Part shown: positions 24,686 to 35,357 of the stretch, piece after piece | Position numbering within the stretch: the first letter of the stretch is position 1 | Layout of the letters: each line of letters begins with the position of its first letter | DNA from: Mycolicibacterium arabiense | Lineage (GTDB): Bacteria > Actinomycetota > Actinomycetes > Mycobacteriales > Mycobacteriaceae | DNA: 64,000 nt | Assembly: GCF_010731815.2 (NCBI RefSeq) | Contig: NZ_AP022593.1 | Coordinates: 4,960,001-5,024,000 of the forward strand | Direction: 5' to 3' | Translations under genes and position numbers: made by a program | Notes under the pieces: generated by a model | What the model was told of the DNA's origin: nothing | The model's database searches: none | The model's input: the letters and a program-made list of their open reading frames with translations, nothing else

Positions 24686-25576
24686 TCAGACCCGCCCGAT
24701 CGCGCGGGAGACCGTCACGCCCGCCAGCTTCTCTGGGTTGCGCATCGCGTAGAAGTTGGCGATCTTGCCGTCGACGATCTCGACCGACACCACGCCCTCC
24801 AGCTTGTCGCCGGTGTACAGCACGAGCGCGGGTGCCCCGTTGTAGAACGCGGGTTCGGCGCGACCGTCGGGCCCGCCGAGCCGGATGAGGCCGACGATGA
24901 GCCGGGCGACGCTGTCGGCTCCGGACACCGGACGCCGTGCGGCGCTGACCTTTCCGTCGCTGTCGGCGGTCCACACCACGTCCGGTGCGAGCATGCCGAT
25001 CAGCCCGTTGACGTCCCCGGTCGCGGCGGTGGCGAAGAACTGCGCGGTGATCTCCGACGACGTCGCGGGGTCGACCGGCTCGAACCGTCGGCGTCTGGCC
25101 TGAACGTGTTCGCGTGCCCGGTGGGAGATTTGGCGTACCGCCGCAGGCGACTTCCCGATGGCCTTGGCGATCTCGCCATGGTCGAAGCCGAACACCTCGC
25201 GCAGCACGAACACCGCACGTTCATCGGGGCTCAGCGTCTCCAGCACGACCATCATCGCCATCGAGACCGACTCGGCGAGTACCACGTCCGACGACGCATC
25301 GCCTGCATCGACCAGCACGGGCTCGGGCAGCCACGGTCCGACGTACTCCTCGCGCCTGCGGGACTGCGCGCGCAGTGCGTTGAGGGCCTGACGGGTGACG
25401 AGCCGGGCGAGGTAGGCCTTGGTGTCCTCGACGGTGTCGAGGTCCACCTCGGCCCAGCGCAGGTACCCGTCCTGCAGCACGTCCTCGGCTTCGGTTGCGG
25501 CGCCCAGGATCTCGTAGGCGATCGTGAACAGCAGCGGCCGCAGCCGAGTGAACCGTTCGGCGTGCTCCTCGCTCAT
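24686..25576 (-). CDS. ECF41-type sigma factor (SigJ-like)
   Basis: 296 aa. Sigma-2 (LRPLLFTIAYEILGAATEAEDVLQDGYLRW) and sigma-4 (LSPDERAVFVLREVFGFDH, IGKSPAAVRQISHRA) regions are followed by a SnoaL-like C-terminal domain of ~110 residues, the mark of ECF41. The usual WxDGGGK motif appears as WTADSDGKVSAARRPVSG. In ECF41 the fused domain, not a separate anti-sigma factor, controls activity. The ATG overlaps the stop of the oxidoreductase gene, its usual partner, and an ECF41 promoter precedes that gene. Confidence 0.92.
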   Translation of the reverse strand: MSEEHAERFTRLRPLLFTIAYEILGAATEAEDVLQDGYLRWAEVDLDTVEDTKAYLARLVTRQALNALRAQSRRREEYVGPWLPEPVLVDAGDASSDVVLAESVSMAMMVVLETLSPDERAVFVLREVFGFDHGEIAKAIGKSPAAVRQISHRAREHVQARRRRFEPVDPATSSEITAQFFATAATGDVNGLIGMLAPDVVWTADSDGKVSAARRPVSGADSVARLIVGLIRLGGPDGRAEPAFYNGAPALVLYTGDKLEGVVSVEIVDGKIANFYAMRNPEKLAGVTVSRAIGRV

Positions 25577-26757
25577 CGGACCGACGCGGTGTCGGCCTCC
25601 GCCAGCCGCTGCGCACGCTTGCCGCCCTTGAGCCAGAAGTACGAGCCCGGCTTGCGTGCCTCCTTGGCCAGGAACGAGATCGTGCCCTTGCACACCGCTT
25701 CCTTGACCGTGGCGGCAGCGCGGCCACCGATGTAGAGCGGCATCACCCGATCGTCGGGGCGAGCCAACTGAATGGTGGCCGCGTTGCGCCCGAGGCTGAT
25801 GCACTGACCCGTGAACGCCTGATTGATCACCGCCGGTTCGATTCCCGCGATCCGGCTCAGCACCGTGTTGGCGGCCTGCGCGCCGAGGGGCAGCGCGGCC
25901 TGGCAGCTCATCCGCAGCGGAGCGCCCGACGGCGCGGACGCATCGCCTGCGGCGACGATGAACGGATCGTCGACGCTGGTGAGCGTCTCGTCGGTGAGCA
26001 ACCGGCCGAGCCCGTCGGTGGTCAGGCCGCTGCGCCGGGCCAGGTCCGGCACCCCGAAGCCCGCGGTCCAGATCGTCACGGCACTGCGCAGTTCGCGCCC
26101 GTCGGACAGCACCACCGAGCCCTCGCGCACCTCGGTGACCTTCGAGCCTGGCCCATCGACCACCGTGACGTCGAGGCGCCGCATCACCTTCGCGACCGAC
26201 CTGCGGCCCGGGTTGCTCAGGTACGGCCCGAGCACGCCACCGCACAGCAGCGTCACCGCATGGCCCTCTTCGGCTAACTCGGTGGCCATCTCGATGCCGG
26301 TCGGGCCCGCGCCCACCACGGCGACGGGCTCGCCCCGCCGGGTGCCTGCCACCGCGGCGCGCAGCGGCTCACCGTGCTCGAATTCGGAGACAGCATAGGC
26401 GAATTCGGCGGCGCCGGGCACGGTCGGCGCAGCGCCGGTGCTGCCGACGGCGTAGATCAGGTAGTCGTAGGCGACGGTGTCACCGGACGCGAGCGCGACG
26501 GTGCGCGCGGGGGCGTCGACCCGGACGGCCGAGTCGACGACCAGCCGGACGTCGGCGCCCAGCACGTCGGCGTAGTCGACGATTGCATCGTCGGAGCCCG
26601 TCACCAACTGGTGCAGCCGGATTCGCTCGACGAACACCGGGCGAGGGTTGATCAGCGTGACCGCAACGTCCGGGTTGGTCCGCAGGTGATTGGCCGCGAT
26701 GACGCCCGCGTATCCGCCGCCGATCACCACGACGTTGGTCTGCTTGCTCGTGGTCAT
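25573..26757 (-). CDS. FAD-dependent pyridine nucleotide oxidoreductase
   Basis: 394 aa, NDH-2/AIF-like. FAD dinucleotide fold VVVIGGGYAGVIAANHL at the N-terminus, NAD(P) fold VAVVGAGPTGIEMATELAEEG near residue 150 and the FAD-contact VDDPFIVAAGDAS further on. No membrane helix is evident. Oxidoreductases are the typical co-encoded partners of ECF41 sigma factors. It is transcribed first, from a promoter matching the ECF41 consensus, and its stop overlaps the sigma-factor start. Confidence 0.9.
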   Translation of the reverse strand: MTTSKQTNVVVIGGGYAGVIAANHLRTNPDVAVTLINPRPVFVERIRLHQLVTGSDDAIVDYADVLGADVRLVVDSAVRVDAPARTVALASGDTVAYDYLIYAVGSTGAAPTVPGAAEFAYAVSEFEHGEPLRAAVAGTRRGEPVAVVGAGPTGIEMATELAEEGHAVTLLCGGVLGPYLSNPGRRSVAKVMRRLDVTVVDGPGSKVTEVREGSVVLSDGRELRSAVTIWTAGFGVPDLARRSGLTTDGLGRLLTDETLTSVDDPFIVAAGDASAPSGAPLRMSCQAALPLGAQAANTVLSRIAGIEPAVINQAFTGQCISLGRNAATIQLARPDDRVMPLYIGGRAAATVKEAVCKGTISFLAKEARKPGSYFWLKGGKRAQRLAEADTASVR

Positions 26758-26804
26758 GACTACTCCTCAGGGTCGTTCCGGCTGCGCTGCCGGTCTGACC
26801 TCAA

Positions 26805-26831
26805 GACACCCGTGACCGTCGAAGTGTGACA
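26805..26831 (-). promoter_or_regulatory. ECF41 autoregulated promoter
   Basis: On the minus strand TGTCACA (26831-26825) is followed after 16 bp by TGTC (26808-26805). The ECF41 consensus is TGTCACA-N16-CGTC, so -35 and spacing are perfect and -10 has one mismatch. It reads into the oxidoreductase-sigma pair. Confidence 0.72.
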
Positions 26832-26858
26832 CCTAGACGGCGAATGTGGCACAGCTCA

Positions 26859-28442
26859 CTACGAAGCCTCCTCGACGACGTAGCGGGGGAACACACCCTC
26901 GGGTTTCGGCAGTGCCGTGCCCGGTGCCAACCGCGTGCCGATCGACGCGAACGTCCTGGCGTCCTCGTTCTGTCCGAGCAGCGTCAGCAGCTTTGCCGAC
27001 GACTCCGGCATCACCGGCTGGACGAGCAGCGCGGCGATGCGGACGGTCTCCAGCGTCGTGTAGAGCACTGCGCCGAACCGCTGCTGATCCTCGGCGGCCT
27101 CCGACTTGCGCAGCACCCATGGCTCTTGGGCGGAGAAGTACCGGTTGGCGGCGCCGAGCACCGACCAGATCGCCTCGAGTGCAAGGTGCATGGCCTGCTC
27201 GTCGAAGTGCGCGCGGACCGTGGGAAGCAGGGCATCGGCTGCGGCGAGCATCTCGGCGTCCTCGGCGCTCAGCGGTCCCGGATCGGGCACGGCCGCGCCG
27301 AGGTTCTTGTTCACCATCGACAGCGACCGTTGCGCCAGGTTGCCCAGTTCGTTGGCGAGGTCGGTGTTGATACGGCTGACGATGCCGTCCTCGCTGTAGC
27401 TGCCGTCCTGACCGAACGGCACCTCGCGCAGCAGGAAGAAGCGAACCTGGTCGAGCCCGAACGCGTCGACGAGGGCGACGGGGTCGACGACGTTGCCCAC
27501 CGACTTGCTCATCTTCTCGCCGCGGTTGAACAGGAAGCCGTGCGCGAACACCCGGCGCGGCAGTTCGAGCCCCGCCGACATCAGGAAGGCAGGCCAGTAC
27601 ACGGTGTGGAACCGGATGATGTCCTTGCCGATCATGTGCAGATCGGCAGGCCAGTAGCGACGGTAGGACTCCGACTCGGTGTCCGGAAAGCCCACGCCGG
27701 TCAGGTAATTGGTCAGTGCGTCGACCCAGACGTACATGACGTGGTCGGGGTGGTCGGGCACCTTGACGCCCCAGTCGAACGTCGTGCGCGAGATCGACAG
27801 GTCGCGCAGTCCGCCGGAGACGAAGCTGACGATCTCGTTGCGCCGGACGTCGGGTCCGATGAACTCCGGGTGTGCCTCGTAGTGCGCGAGCAACCGCTCG
27901 GTGTAGGCCGACAGCCGGAAGAAGTAGGTCTGCTCCTCGGTCCACGTGACGGGCGTACCGGTCTCGGTGGCGATGCGCGAGCCGTCGGCGACGACCTCGG
28001 TCTCGTCCTCGGTGAAGAAGCGTTCGTCACGCACCGAGTACCACCCGGAGTACGAGTCGAGGTAGATGTCACCGGCGTCGCTCATCCTGTTCCAGATCGC
28101 GACCGACGCCTCGACGTGGTCGGCGTCGGTGGTCCGGATGAAGCGGTCGAACGTGACGCCGAGGCCCTCCTGCAGCCGCTGGAACACGTCGGAGTTGCGC
28201 CGCGCCAGGTCCGCGGTCGGGATGCCCTCGGCGGCCGCGGTCTGGGCCATCTTCAGCCCGTGCTCGTCGGTGCCGGTGAGGAACCGGACGTCGAACCCGT
28301 CGAGTCGCTTGAATCGGGCGATCGCATCGGTCGAGACGTACTCGTAGGCGTGGCCGACGTGCGGCACGCCATTCGGGTAGGCGATGGCAGTGGTCACGTA
28401 GAAGGGTCTGCCGGCGCCGTGGGATCGATCAGGGGTGCTCAT
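26859..28442 (-). CDS. metG: methionyl-tRNA synthetase
   Basis: 527 aa. HIGH-type motif [11 protein letters not shown] and KMSKS motif [14 protein letters not shown], anticodon-binding helical domain after about 360. There is no C-terminal tRNA-binding appendix and no four-Cys zinc knuckle, the short form usual in mycobacteria (Rv1007c). It charges tRNA-Met in the cytoplasm. Divergent from tatD with 25 bp between starts. Confidence 0.97.
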   Translation of the reverse strand: MSTPDRSHGAGRPFYVTTAIAYPNGVPHVGHAYEYVSTDAIARFKRLDGFDVRFLTGTDEHGLKMAQTAAAEGIPTADLARRNSDVFQRLQEGLGVTFDRFIRTTDADHVEASVAIWNRMSDAGDIYLDSYSGWYSVRDERFFTEDETEVVADGSRIATETGTPVTWTEEQTYFFRLSAYTERLLAHYEAHPEFIGPDVRRNEIVSFVSGGLRDLSISRTTFDWGVKVPDHPDHVMYVWVDALTNYLTGVGFPDTESESYRRYWPADLHMIGKDIIRFHTVYWPAFLMSAGLELPRRVFAHGFLFNRGEKMSKSVGNVVDPVALVDAFGLDQVRFFLLREVPFGQDGSYSEDGIVSRINTDLANELGNLAQRSLSMVNKNLGAAVPDPGPLSAEDAEMLAAADALLPTVRAHFDEQAMHLALEAIWSVLGAANRYFSAQEPWVLRKSEAAEDQQRFGAVLYTTLETVRIAALLVQPVMPESSAKLLTLLGQNEDARTFASIGTRLAPGTALPKPEGVFPRYVVEEAS

Positions 28443-28467
28443 CGCGCTTCACCTTATTGTCTAGGGC

Positions 28468-29337
28468 GTGTCCGGAACATCCGATAACGAGGCGACCGGA
28501 TCGTCGCGGCGCGAACGGCCGGCCCCTCCACTGCCCGAACCGCTGGCCCCGCTGGTCGATGCGCACACCCACCTCGACGCCTGCGGGGCCCGGGACGCCG
28601 ACGACGTGCGCGCGATCCTCGACCGTGCCGCCTCGGTCGGTGTCGAGGCCGTCGTGACCATCGCCGACGACCTGGAGTCGGCCCGCTGGGTCGTCGCTGC
28701 CGCCGAGTGGGACGAGCGGGTGTACGCCGCCGTCGCGCTGCATCCCACCCGTGCGAACGCGCTCGACGACGGGGCGCGGGCAGAGATCGAGCGGTTGGCC
28801 GCCCACCCCCGGGCCGTAGCGATCGGGGAGACCGGCATGGACATGTTCTGGCCTGGCCGCCTGGAGGGCTGTGCCGACCCCGCGGAGCAGCGCGACGCGT
28901 TCGCGTGGCACATCGACCTGGCCAAGCGGACCGGCAAGCCGCTGATGATCCACAACCGGGACGCCGACGCCGAGGTGCTCGACGTGCTGCGCGCCGAGGG
29001 TGCTCCCGACGCCGTGATCTTCCACTGCTTCTCCTCGGGTCCCGAGATGGCGCGGGTGTGCGTCGACGCCGGCTGGCTGCTGAGCCTGTCGGGCACGGTC
29101 AGCTTCAAGAACGCCGCCGCGCTGCGGGACGCCGCGCGGCTGATCCCGCCCGGGCAACTCCTCGTCGAGACCGACGCCCCGTTCCTCACCCCGCATCCGT
29201 ACCGCGGTGCACCCAACGAGTCGTACTGTCTGCCCTACACGGTCCGGGCCTTGGCCGACGTGCTCGACCGCCCGGCGACCGAGCTGGCCCGCGAGACGTC
29301 GGACACAGCCGCGGGGGCCTACGGGCTGCGTCGGTGA
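28468..29337 (+). CDS. tatD: TatD-family metal-dependent DNase
   Basis: 289 aa, GTG start. TIM-barrel metallohydrolase: VDAHTHLDAC, AIGETGMDMFW, PLMIHNRDAD, IFHCFSSG and LLVETDAPFLTPHPYRG give the two-metal site. Residues 1-28 are a Pro/Glu-rich extension not seen in short TatD proteins. The family shows 3'-5' exonuclease and deoxyribonuclease activity. It occupies the Rv1008 position upstream of rpfB. Confidence 0.94.
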   Translation: MSGTSDNEATGSSRRERPAPPLPEPLAPLVDAHTHLDACGARDADDVRAILDRAASVGVEAVVTIADDLESARWVVAAAEWDERVYAAVALHPTRANALDDGARAEIERLAAHPRAVAIGETGMDMFWPGRLEGCADPAEQRDAFAWHIDLAKRTGKPLMIHNRDADAEVLDVLRAEGAPDAVIFHCFSSGPEMARVCVDAGWLLSLSGTVSFKNAAALRDAARLIPPGQLLVETDAPFLTPHPYRGAPNESYCLPYTVRALADVLDRPATELARETSDTAAGAYGLRR

Positions 29338-29344
29338 GCCCAAG

Positions 29345-30567
<1,223 letters not shown>

Positions 30568-30602
30568 CCATCAGGCTCCTCGGTCGCACCGAGATACGAC
30601 AC

Positions 30603-31514
30603 TTGGCGAAGGAACTGGACTTCCGGCCGCGGAAATCGCTTGGTCAGAACTTCGTCCACGATGCGAACACCGTTCGCAGGATCGCTACTGCCTCCGGGGT
30701 CAACCGGCACGATCACGTGCTCGAGGTCGGCCCGGGTCTGGGATCGCTGACCCTTGCCCTGCTCGATCGCGGCTCGCGGGTCACCGCCGTCGAGATCGAT
30801 CCGGTGTTGTGCGAGCGCCTGCCCAAGACCGTTGGGGAGCATTCGCACAGCGAGGCGGGTCGGCTCAACGTGCTGCACCACGACATCCTGACGCTGACCC
30901 AGGCCGACATCGAGGCGATGCCCGACTTCCGGGATCAGCCCACTGCGGTGGTGGCCAATCTGCCCTACAACGTGGCGGTTCCGGCGATCCTGCACCTGCT
31001 CGCGGAGTTCCCGACCATCCGCACCGTGATGGTGATGGTGCAGGCCGAGGTCGCCGAGCGGCTCGCCGCCGAACCAGGCGGCAAGGACTACGGCGTGCCA
31101 AGTGCGAAGGTCCGCTTCTACGGCAACGTCCGCCGCTACGGCATGGTGTCGCCGACGGTGTTCTGGCCGATCCCGCGGGTCTACTCGGGGCTGGTGCGCA
31201 TCGACCGCTACGAGACGCCTGCGGACAGTGCCCCGCCGTGGCCCACCGACGCGGAGTTCCGCGACGAGGTCTTCAAGCTCATCGACATCGCGTTCGCCCA
31301 ACGTCGCAAGACCTCCCGCAACGCCTTCGCCGAGTGGGCGGGCTCGGGCAACGAGTCGGCCGAGCGGCTGCTGTCGGCGAGCATCGATCCGGCTCGTCGC
31401 GGCGAGACGCTCGCGATCGCCGACTTCGTGCGGCTGCTGCAGCGCTCGGGGTGGCAACCCAAGGCGAAGCGGCAGGACGACGCGGACGCGGTCCGCACCA
31501 CCGACTCGAGCTAG
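30603..31514 (+). CDS. ksgA: 16S rRNA dimethyladenosine transferase RsmA/KsgA
   Basis: 303 aa from the TTG at 30603, the first ordinary start codon in frame. [28 protein letters not shown] and VANLPYNVA are the KsgA signatures for dimethylation of A1518/A1519. The frame stays open back to 30546, and the upstream codons read [18 protein letters not shown], conserved in mycobacterial KsgA, so translation may really begin at the CTG at 30564, which overlaps the rpfB stop (CTGA) and has GGGAG before it. Same order as Rv1009-Rv1010. Confidence 0.94.
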   Translation: MAKELDFRPRKSLGQNFVHDANTVRRIATASGVNRHDHVLEVGPGLGSLTLALLDRGSRVTAVEIDPVLCERLPKTVGEHSHSEAGRLNVLHHDILTLTQADIEAMPDFRDQPTAVVANLPYNVAVPAILHLLAEFPTIRTVMVMVQAEVAERLAAEPGGKDYGVPSAKVRFYGNVRRYGMVSPTVFWPIPRVYSGLVRIDRYETPADSAPPWPTDAEFRDEVFKLIDIAFAQRRKTSRNAFAEWAGSGNESAERLLSASIDPARRGETLAIADFVRLLQRSGWQPKAKRQDDADAVRTTDSS

Positions 31515-33022
31515 TCGGACTCCTTCGGCTCCGCGGGGTGCCGGTTGTCCTTGGCGATGAGTTCGGCTTGCAGCGGGGTCTCCGCGACCACCGGGTAGTT
31601 GCCGGTGTACCCGACGCGTTCCTGGGCGACGCTGAGCACTCTGCCGCGCACCGCGTACCACCCGCCGACGAGCGCAGGAACGATGACGAGCAGCGCGATC
31701 GCGTTCCAGTAGTTCTCGATGCACATCAGCAGCGTCACCCCGCCAAGGAAGGCCAACGTCGCGTAGCTCGTGTACGGCGTGCCGAACAGCCGGAACGACG
31801 GGCGCTCCAAGATGCCCTTCTTCGACCAGCGGTACATCTGGATCTGGCAGATGACGATCGTCGCCCAGGAGGCGATGATGCCGAGTGCCGAGAGGTCCAA
31901 CGCGATGTTGAAGGCCTCGGCCGGGACGACCAGGTTGAGGAAGACGCCGACCACCGTGAAGCAGGCCGTCAACGCGATGCCTGCCCACGGCACGCCCCGC
32001 TTGGACATCTTGGACGTGAACTGCGGGGCGCTGCCGTTCATCGACATCGAGCGCAGGATGCGGCCGGTCGAGTAGAGGCCGGCGTTGAGGCTCGACAGTG
32101 CCGCGGTCAGCACGACGAAGTTCATGATGTCGCCGGCAGCGGGGACGCCGATCTTCGAGAAGAAGGTGACGAACGGGCTCGTGCCCTGCACGTAGGCGGT
32201 GTAGGGCAGCAGCAATGCCAGCAGGACCAGTGAACCCACGTAGAACACGGCGATGCGGAAGATCACCGAGTTGATGGCCTTGGGCATCACCTTGGCAGGG
32301 TTCTCCGTCTCGCCGGCCGCGGTGCCCACCAATTCGACTGCGGCATAGGCAAAGATCACGCCCGAGGTGATGACGACGAGCGCCAGCACGCCGTTGGGCA
32401 GGATGCCGCCGTTGTCGGCGATCACCGACGGGCCGGTCGCCGCACCCTCGACCGTGAAGCGTCCGGCCAGGAAGATGATCCCGACGATCAGGAACGTGAC
32501 CAGCGCGACGACCTTGATCAGCGCCGCCCAGAACTCCATCTCGCCGAACCACTTGACCGATATCATGTTGACGGCCAGCACGATGACGAGCGCGATCAGG
32601 GCGATCGTCCACTGCGGTATCGCCTCGAAGGCGCCCCAGTAGTGCATGTAGAGCGCGATCGCCGTCACGTCGACGATCGAGGTGCACGCCCAGTTGAAGA
32701 AGTACATCCAGCCCGCGACGTAAGCCGCCTTCTCGCCGAGGAATTCGCGCGCGTACGACACGAACGATCCCGAAGAGGGCCGGTGCAGCACCAGTTCGCC
32801 GAGGGCACGCAGGATGAAGAAGACGAAGACCCCGCAGATCGCGTACACGATGAACAGGCCGGGTCCGGCGCTGGCGAGCCGCCCGCCCGCGCCCATGAAC
32901 AGGCCCGTTCCGATCGCGCCGCCGATCGCGATCATCTGCAATTGCCTTGGCTTGAGGCCCTTTTCGTAGCCCTCTTCTTCGTGTGCGAGTGCAGAGTTGT
33001 CGTACTCGGTGGGTGCAGCCAT
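31511..33022 (-). CDS. ansP: amino-acid permease, L-asparagine permease AnsP type
   Basis: 503 aa, APC superfamily with twelve helices. [23 protein letters not shown] is the first-helix signature, with [25 protein letters not shown] (parts) and [26 protein letters not shown] close to mycobacterial AnsP. It would import asparagine as nitrogen source. The assignment to AnsP over other amino-acid permeases is from remembered similarity. Its stop overlaps the ksgA stop by 4 bp; it is absent from this place in the M. tuberculosis order. Confidence 0.85.
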   Translation of the reverse strand: MAAPTEYDNSALAHEEEGYEKGLKPRQLQMIAIGGAIGTGLFMGAGGRLASAGPGLFIVYAICGVFVFFILRALGELVLHRPSSGSFVSYAREFLGEKAAYVAGWMYFFNWACTSIVDVTAIALYMHYWGAFEAIPQWTIALIALVIVLAVNMISVKWFGEMEFWAALIKVVALVTFLIVGIIFLAGRFTVEGAATGPSVIADNGGILPNGVLALVVITSGVIFAYAAVELVGTAAGETENPAKVMPKAINSVIFRIAVFYVGSLVLLALLLPYTAYVQGTSPFVTFFSKIGVPAAGDIMNFVVLTAALSSLNAGLYSTGRILRSMSMNGSAPQFTSKMSKRGVPWAGIALTACFTVVGVFLNLVVPAEAFNIALDLSALGIIASWATIVICQIQMYRWSKKGILERPSFRLFGTPYTSYATLAFLGGVTLLMCIENYWNAIALLVIVPALVGGWYAVRGRVLSVAQERVGYTGNYPVVAETPLQAELIAKDNRHPAEPKESD

Positions 33023-33108
33023 TGAGCAAACGCTAGACCGGTGCGAGCGGCCCGCAACCCGTGCACGGTAAACCTTGGATTACGCCATGTTTCGTGCGGT
33101 CGGGGGTC

Positions 33109-33909
33109 TCACGGGGTCAAGGCGCGGGCGACCAGCCGGACGAACTCCGAGCAGGTGGCGTAGCGGTGGTCGGGATCCTTGGCCATGGCCTTGGCCAGGA
33201 TGGAGTCGAACGCATGGCTCACCCACGCCAGCCGGCGGGAATAGCGCGGTACGGGCTGGCTCAGGTGTGCGTCGATCAGTCCCATCGCCGTCGATGCGAC
33301 GAACGGTGGTGTGCCGATCAGCAGTTCGACTGCCGTGCAGGCCAACGCGTACTCGTCCGACGCTGCCGACGCCGTCCTACCGTGCAGGATCTCCGGCGCG
33401 GTGTAGGGCAGTGACGCGTCGATGCGGGTGGCCGGCCGCGGCGCCCGTTCGGTGAGCGAGCGGGCGACGCCGAAGTCGACGAGCACGGCGCCACGCACTG
33501 AGAAGTCGCTGTGCACCAGGATGTTCGACGGTTTCACGTCGCAGTGCACTATGCCGAGACGGTGGGCGTGGTCGAGTGCTTCGGCGACGTCGGCCAGCGC
33601 GGTCAGGAAGGCGGGCAGGGTGCCGAGGGTGCTCACCGTGCCGCCGTCGACGAGTTCCATGGCGAGCCAACCGTCCCCGCATTCGTCGACGACGACGACG
33701 TGGGGGTGAGCGGCTCGTCTGGCGAACTCGAATTCGCGGTGCAGCCGCTCGAGGTCGGACGGAGCGCGGTGCCGTTCGTCGAGCACTTTCAGCGCCAGCG
33801 CAGGACCGGGTCGCGAGATGCGCTGTGCGCGATACACCGTCGCCGACCCGCCACGACCGACCAGGCCTTCGATGGCGAAGTCGTCGAACCGAGTGACGGG
33901 TTCGGGCAC
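33109..33909 (-). CDS. soluble Hanks-type Ser/Thr protein kinase
   Basis: 266 aa, only the catalytic domain. Gly-rich loop [12 protein letters not shown], Lys in LALKVLDE, catalytic loop [19 protein letters not shown] in place of DFG and YTAPEILHG are present, so it should be active. The HRD Arg is Cys (HCD), as in non-RD kinases, which often lack activation-loop control. No transmembrane helix or PASTA domain follows, unlike most mycobacterial Pkn proteins. Substrates unknown; it stands alone between ansP and ispE. Confidence 0.88.
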   Translation of the reverse strand: MPEPVTRFDDFAIEGLVGRGGSATVYRAQRISRPGPALALKVLDERHRAPSDLERLHREFEFARRAAHPHVVVVDECGDGWLAMELVDGGTVSTLGTLPAFLTALADVAEALDHAHRLGIVHCDVKPSNILVHSDFSVRGAVLVDFGVARSLTERAPRPATRIDASLPYTAPEILHGRTASAASDEYALACTAVELLIGTPPFVASTAMGLIDAHLSQPVPRYSRRLAWVSHAFDSILAKAMAKDPDHRYATCSEFVRLVARALTP

Positions 33910-34100
33910 GGCTTCACCCTACGGTTCGACCGGGCGGTCGTCGCGGGACGAGGCGTGCAGTGATCCTTGACACAGTTCGCGAGCAAACACTAGCGTTGGC
34001 GCCTGCGGGCTGTTCGGCAGCCGGCGCGAGCGGCGGGATCGTACGAGGGGTATCTCACCACTTGGTACCTGCCGTCGACGCCGCGGCGATAGTCTGTGGC

Positions 34101-35063
34101 GTGCCCGCTTCCGACGGAAACGCCGCCTCCGACTGGGTTCCGTCGGGTTCGGTGACGGTCCGCGTCCCGGGCAAGGTCAACCTCTATCTCGGCGTCGGTG
34201 ACCTGCGAGACGACGGCTATCACGAACTGACCACCGTCTTCCACGCCGTGTCGCTGTTCGACGACGTCACCGTGCGCAACGCCGACGTCCTGTCGGTGGC
34301 GATCACCGGCGAGGGTGCCCGCTCCCTGCCGACCGACGACCGCAACCTCGCGTGGCGGGCCGCCGAACTCCTCGCCGAGCACGTCGGACGCGCGCCCGAG
34401 GTGGCCATCTCGATCGCCAAGTCGATCCCCGTGGCCGGCGGCATGGCGGGCGGCAGCGCCGACGCCGCCGCGGTGCTGGTGGCGATGAACGCGCTGTGGG
34501 AACTCGGCGTGCCGCGCCGCGACCTGCACGGGCTGGCAGCCCAACTGGGTAGCGACGTGCCGTTCAGCTTGCACGGCGGCACCGCGCTCGGCACGGGCCG
34601 CGGCGAGCAGCTCGCGACGGTGCTCGCGCGCACCACGTTCCACTGGGTGCTGGCATTCGCCGACGGCGGCCTGTCGACGCCCAAGGTGTTCGGCGAGCTG
34701 GACCGGCTGCGTGCCGACCGCACAGGCGGCCCGCCCCGGCTCGAGGACCCCGAGCCATTGCTGGCCGCGCTGGCGTCCGGGGACGCCCAGCAATTGGCTC
34801 CGCTGCTGGGCAACGATCTGCAGGCGGCCGCGGTCGGGCTCGACGGGCGGCTGCGCCGCACGCTCGACGCCGGTGTCGACGCCGGTGCCCTCGCCGGGCT
34901 CGTGTCGGGGTCCGGGCCGACGTGCGCGTTCCTCTGCTCGTCGGCGTCCTCGGCCGTCGACGTCGGAGCGGTGTTGGCGGGGGAGGGCGTGTGCCGCACC
35001 GTGCGGGCCGCCAGCGGGCCGGTGCACGGCGCCCGGGTGATCTCGGAACCCGCCGGCGGGTAA
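34101..35063 (+). CDS. ispE: 4-diphosphocytidyl-2-C-methyl-D-erythritol kinase IspE
   Basis: 320 aa from the GTG at 34101. GHMP kinase: [39 protein letters not shown] and [13 protein letters not shown]. It phosphorylates CDP-ME in the MEP route to isoprenoids. In M. tuberculosis it follows ksgA directly; here ansP and the kinase gene intervene, so the rpfB-ksgA-ispE operon is split. In-frame codons continue upstream to 33960, but the family start lies at about [11 protein letters not shown]. Confidence 0.94.
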   Translation: MPASDGNAASDWVPSGSVTVRVPGKVNLYLGVGDLRDDGYHELTTVFHAVSLFDDVTVRNADVLSVAITGEGARSLPTDDRNLAWRAAELLAEHVGRAPEVAISIAKSIPVAGGMAGGSADAAAVLVAMNALWELGVPRRDLHGLAAQLGSDVPFSLHGGTALGTGRGEQLATVLARTTFHWVLAFADGGLSTPKVFGELDRLRADRTGGPPRLEDPEPLLAALASGDAQQLAPLLGNDLQAAAVGLDGRLRRTLDAGVDAGALAGLVSGSGPTCAFLCSSASSAVDVGAVLAGEGVCRTVRAASGPVHGARVISEPAGG

Positions 35064-35104
35064 GCGCGTCGGACTGTGACCCAGGCCTCACTTTGGTCAT
35101 GGGT

Positions 35105-35133
35105 TTGTTAGTTACTTAAGGGTCTCTTAAGAT
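35105..35133 (+). promoter_or_regulatory. promoter with CTTAAG dyad before the acyl-AMP ligase
   Basis: TTGTTA (35105-35110), 17-bp spacer and TAAGAT (35128-35133) form a promoter whose start would fall at about 35140-35142. CTTAAG at 35115-35120 and again at 35126-35131 make a dyad overlapping the -10, a likely repressor site. The rest of 35064-35141 shows nothing else. Confidence 0.5.
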
Positions 35134-35141
35134 GAGCGACG

Positions 35142-35357
35142 GTGAAAGCTAGCGGTCACGCGGCCTACGCGACGACGCATCCCGCGGGGACTCCCGGCGG
35201 GGTCGTCTTGCCCGCCCTGGCCAAGCCGTCGGACGCTTTACCGTTTCTTTTCCAAGCCGCTCCCGAATCGTGTGTGCGCGCCTCCTCGGCGGCGGCTATC
35301 AGCAGGTGGAGCATTGATTACCGGGCACAGGCGCCTGAACTCAGGAGGTCGTGGTGA
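35142..35357 (+). CDS. possible leaderless small ORF coupled to the acyl-AMP ligase
   Basis: 71 codons from a GTG at 35142, which coincides with the predicted transcription start, as in leaderless mycobacterial genes. Its TGA (35355-35357) overlaps the ligase GTG (35354) as GTGA, so ribosomes leaving it could re-initiate there. The peptide (Ala/Pro-rich, one Cys) matches no family. M. tuberculosis also has a small gene, Rv1012, between ispE and pks16. It may be a regulatory upstream ORF and not a stable protein. Confidence 0.4.
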   Translation: MKASGHAAYATTHPAGTPGGVVLPALAKPSDALPFLFQAAPESCVRASSAAAISRWSIDYRAQAPELRRSW

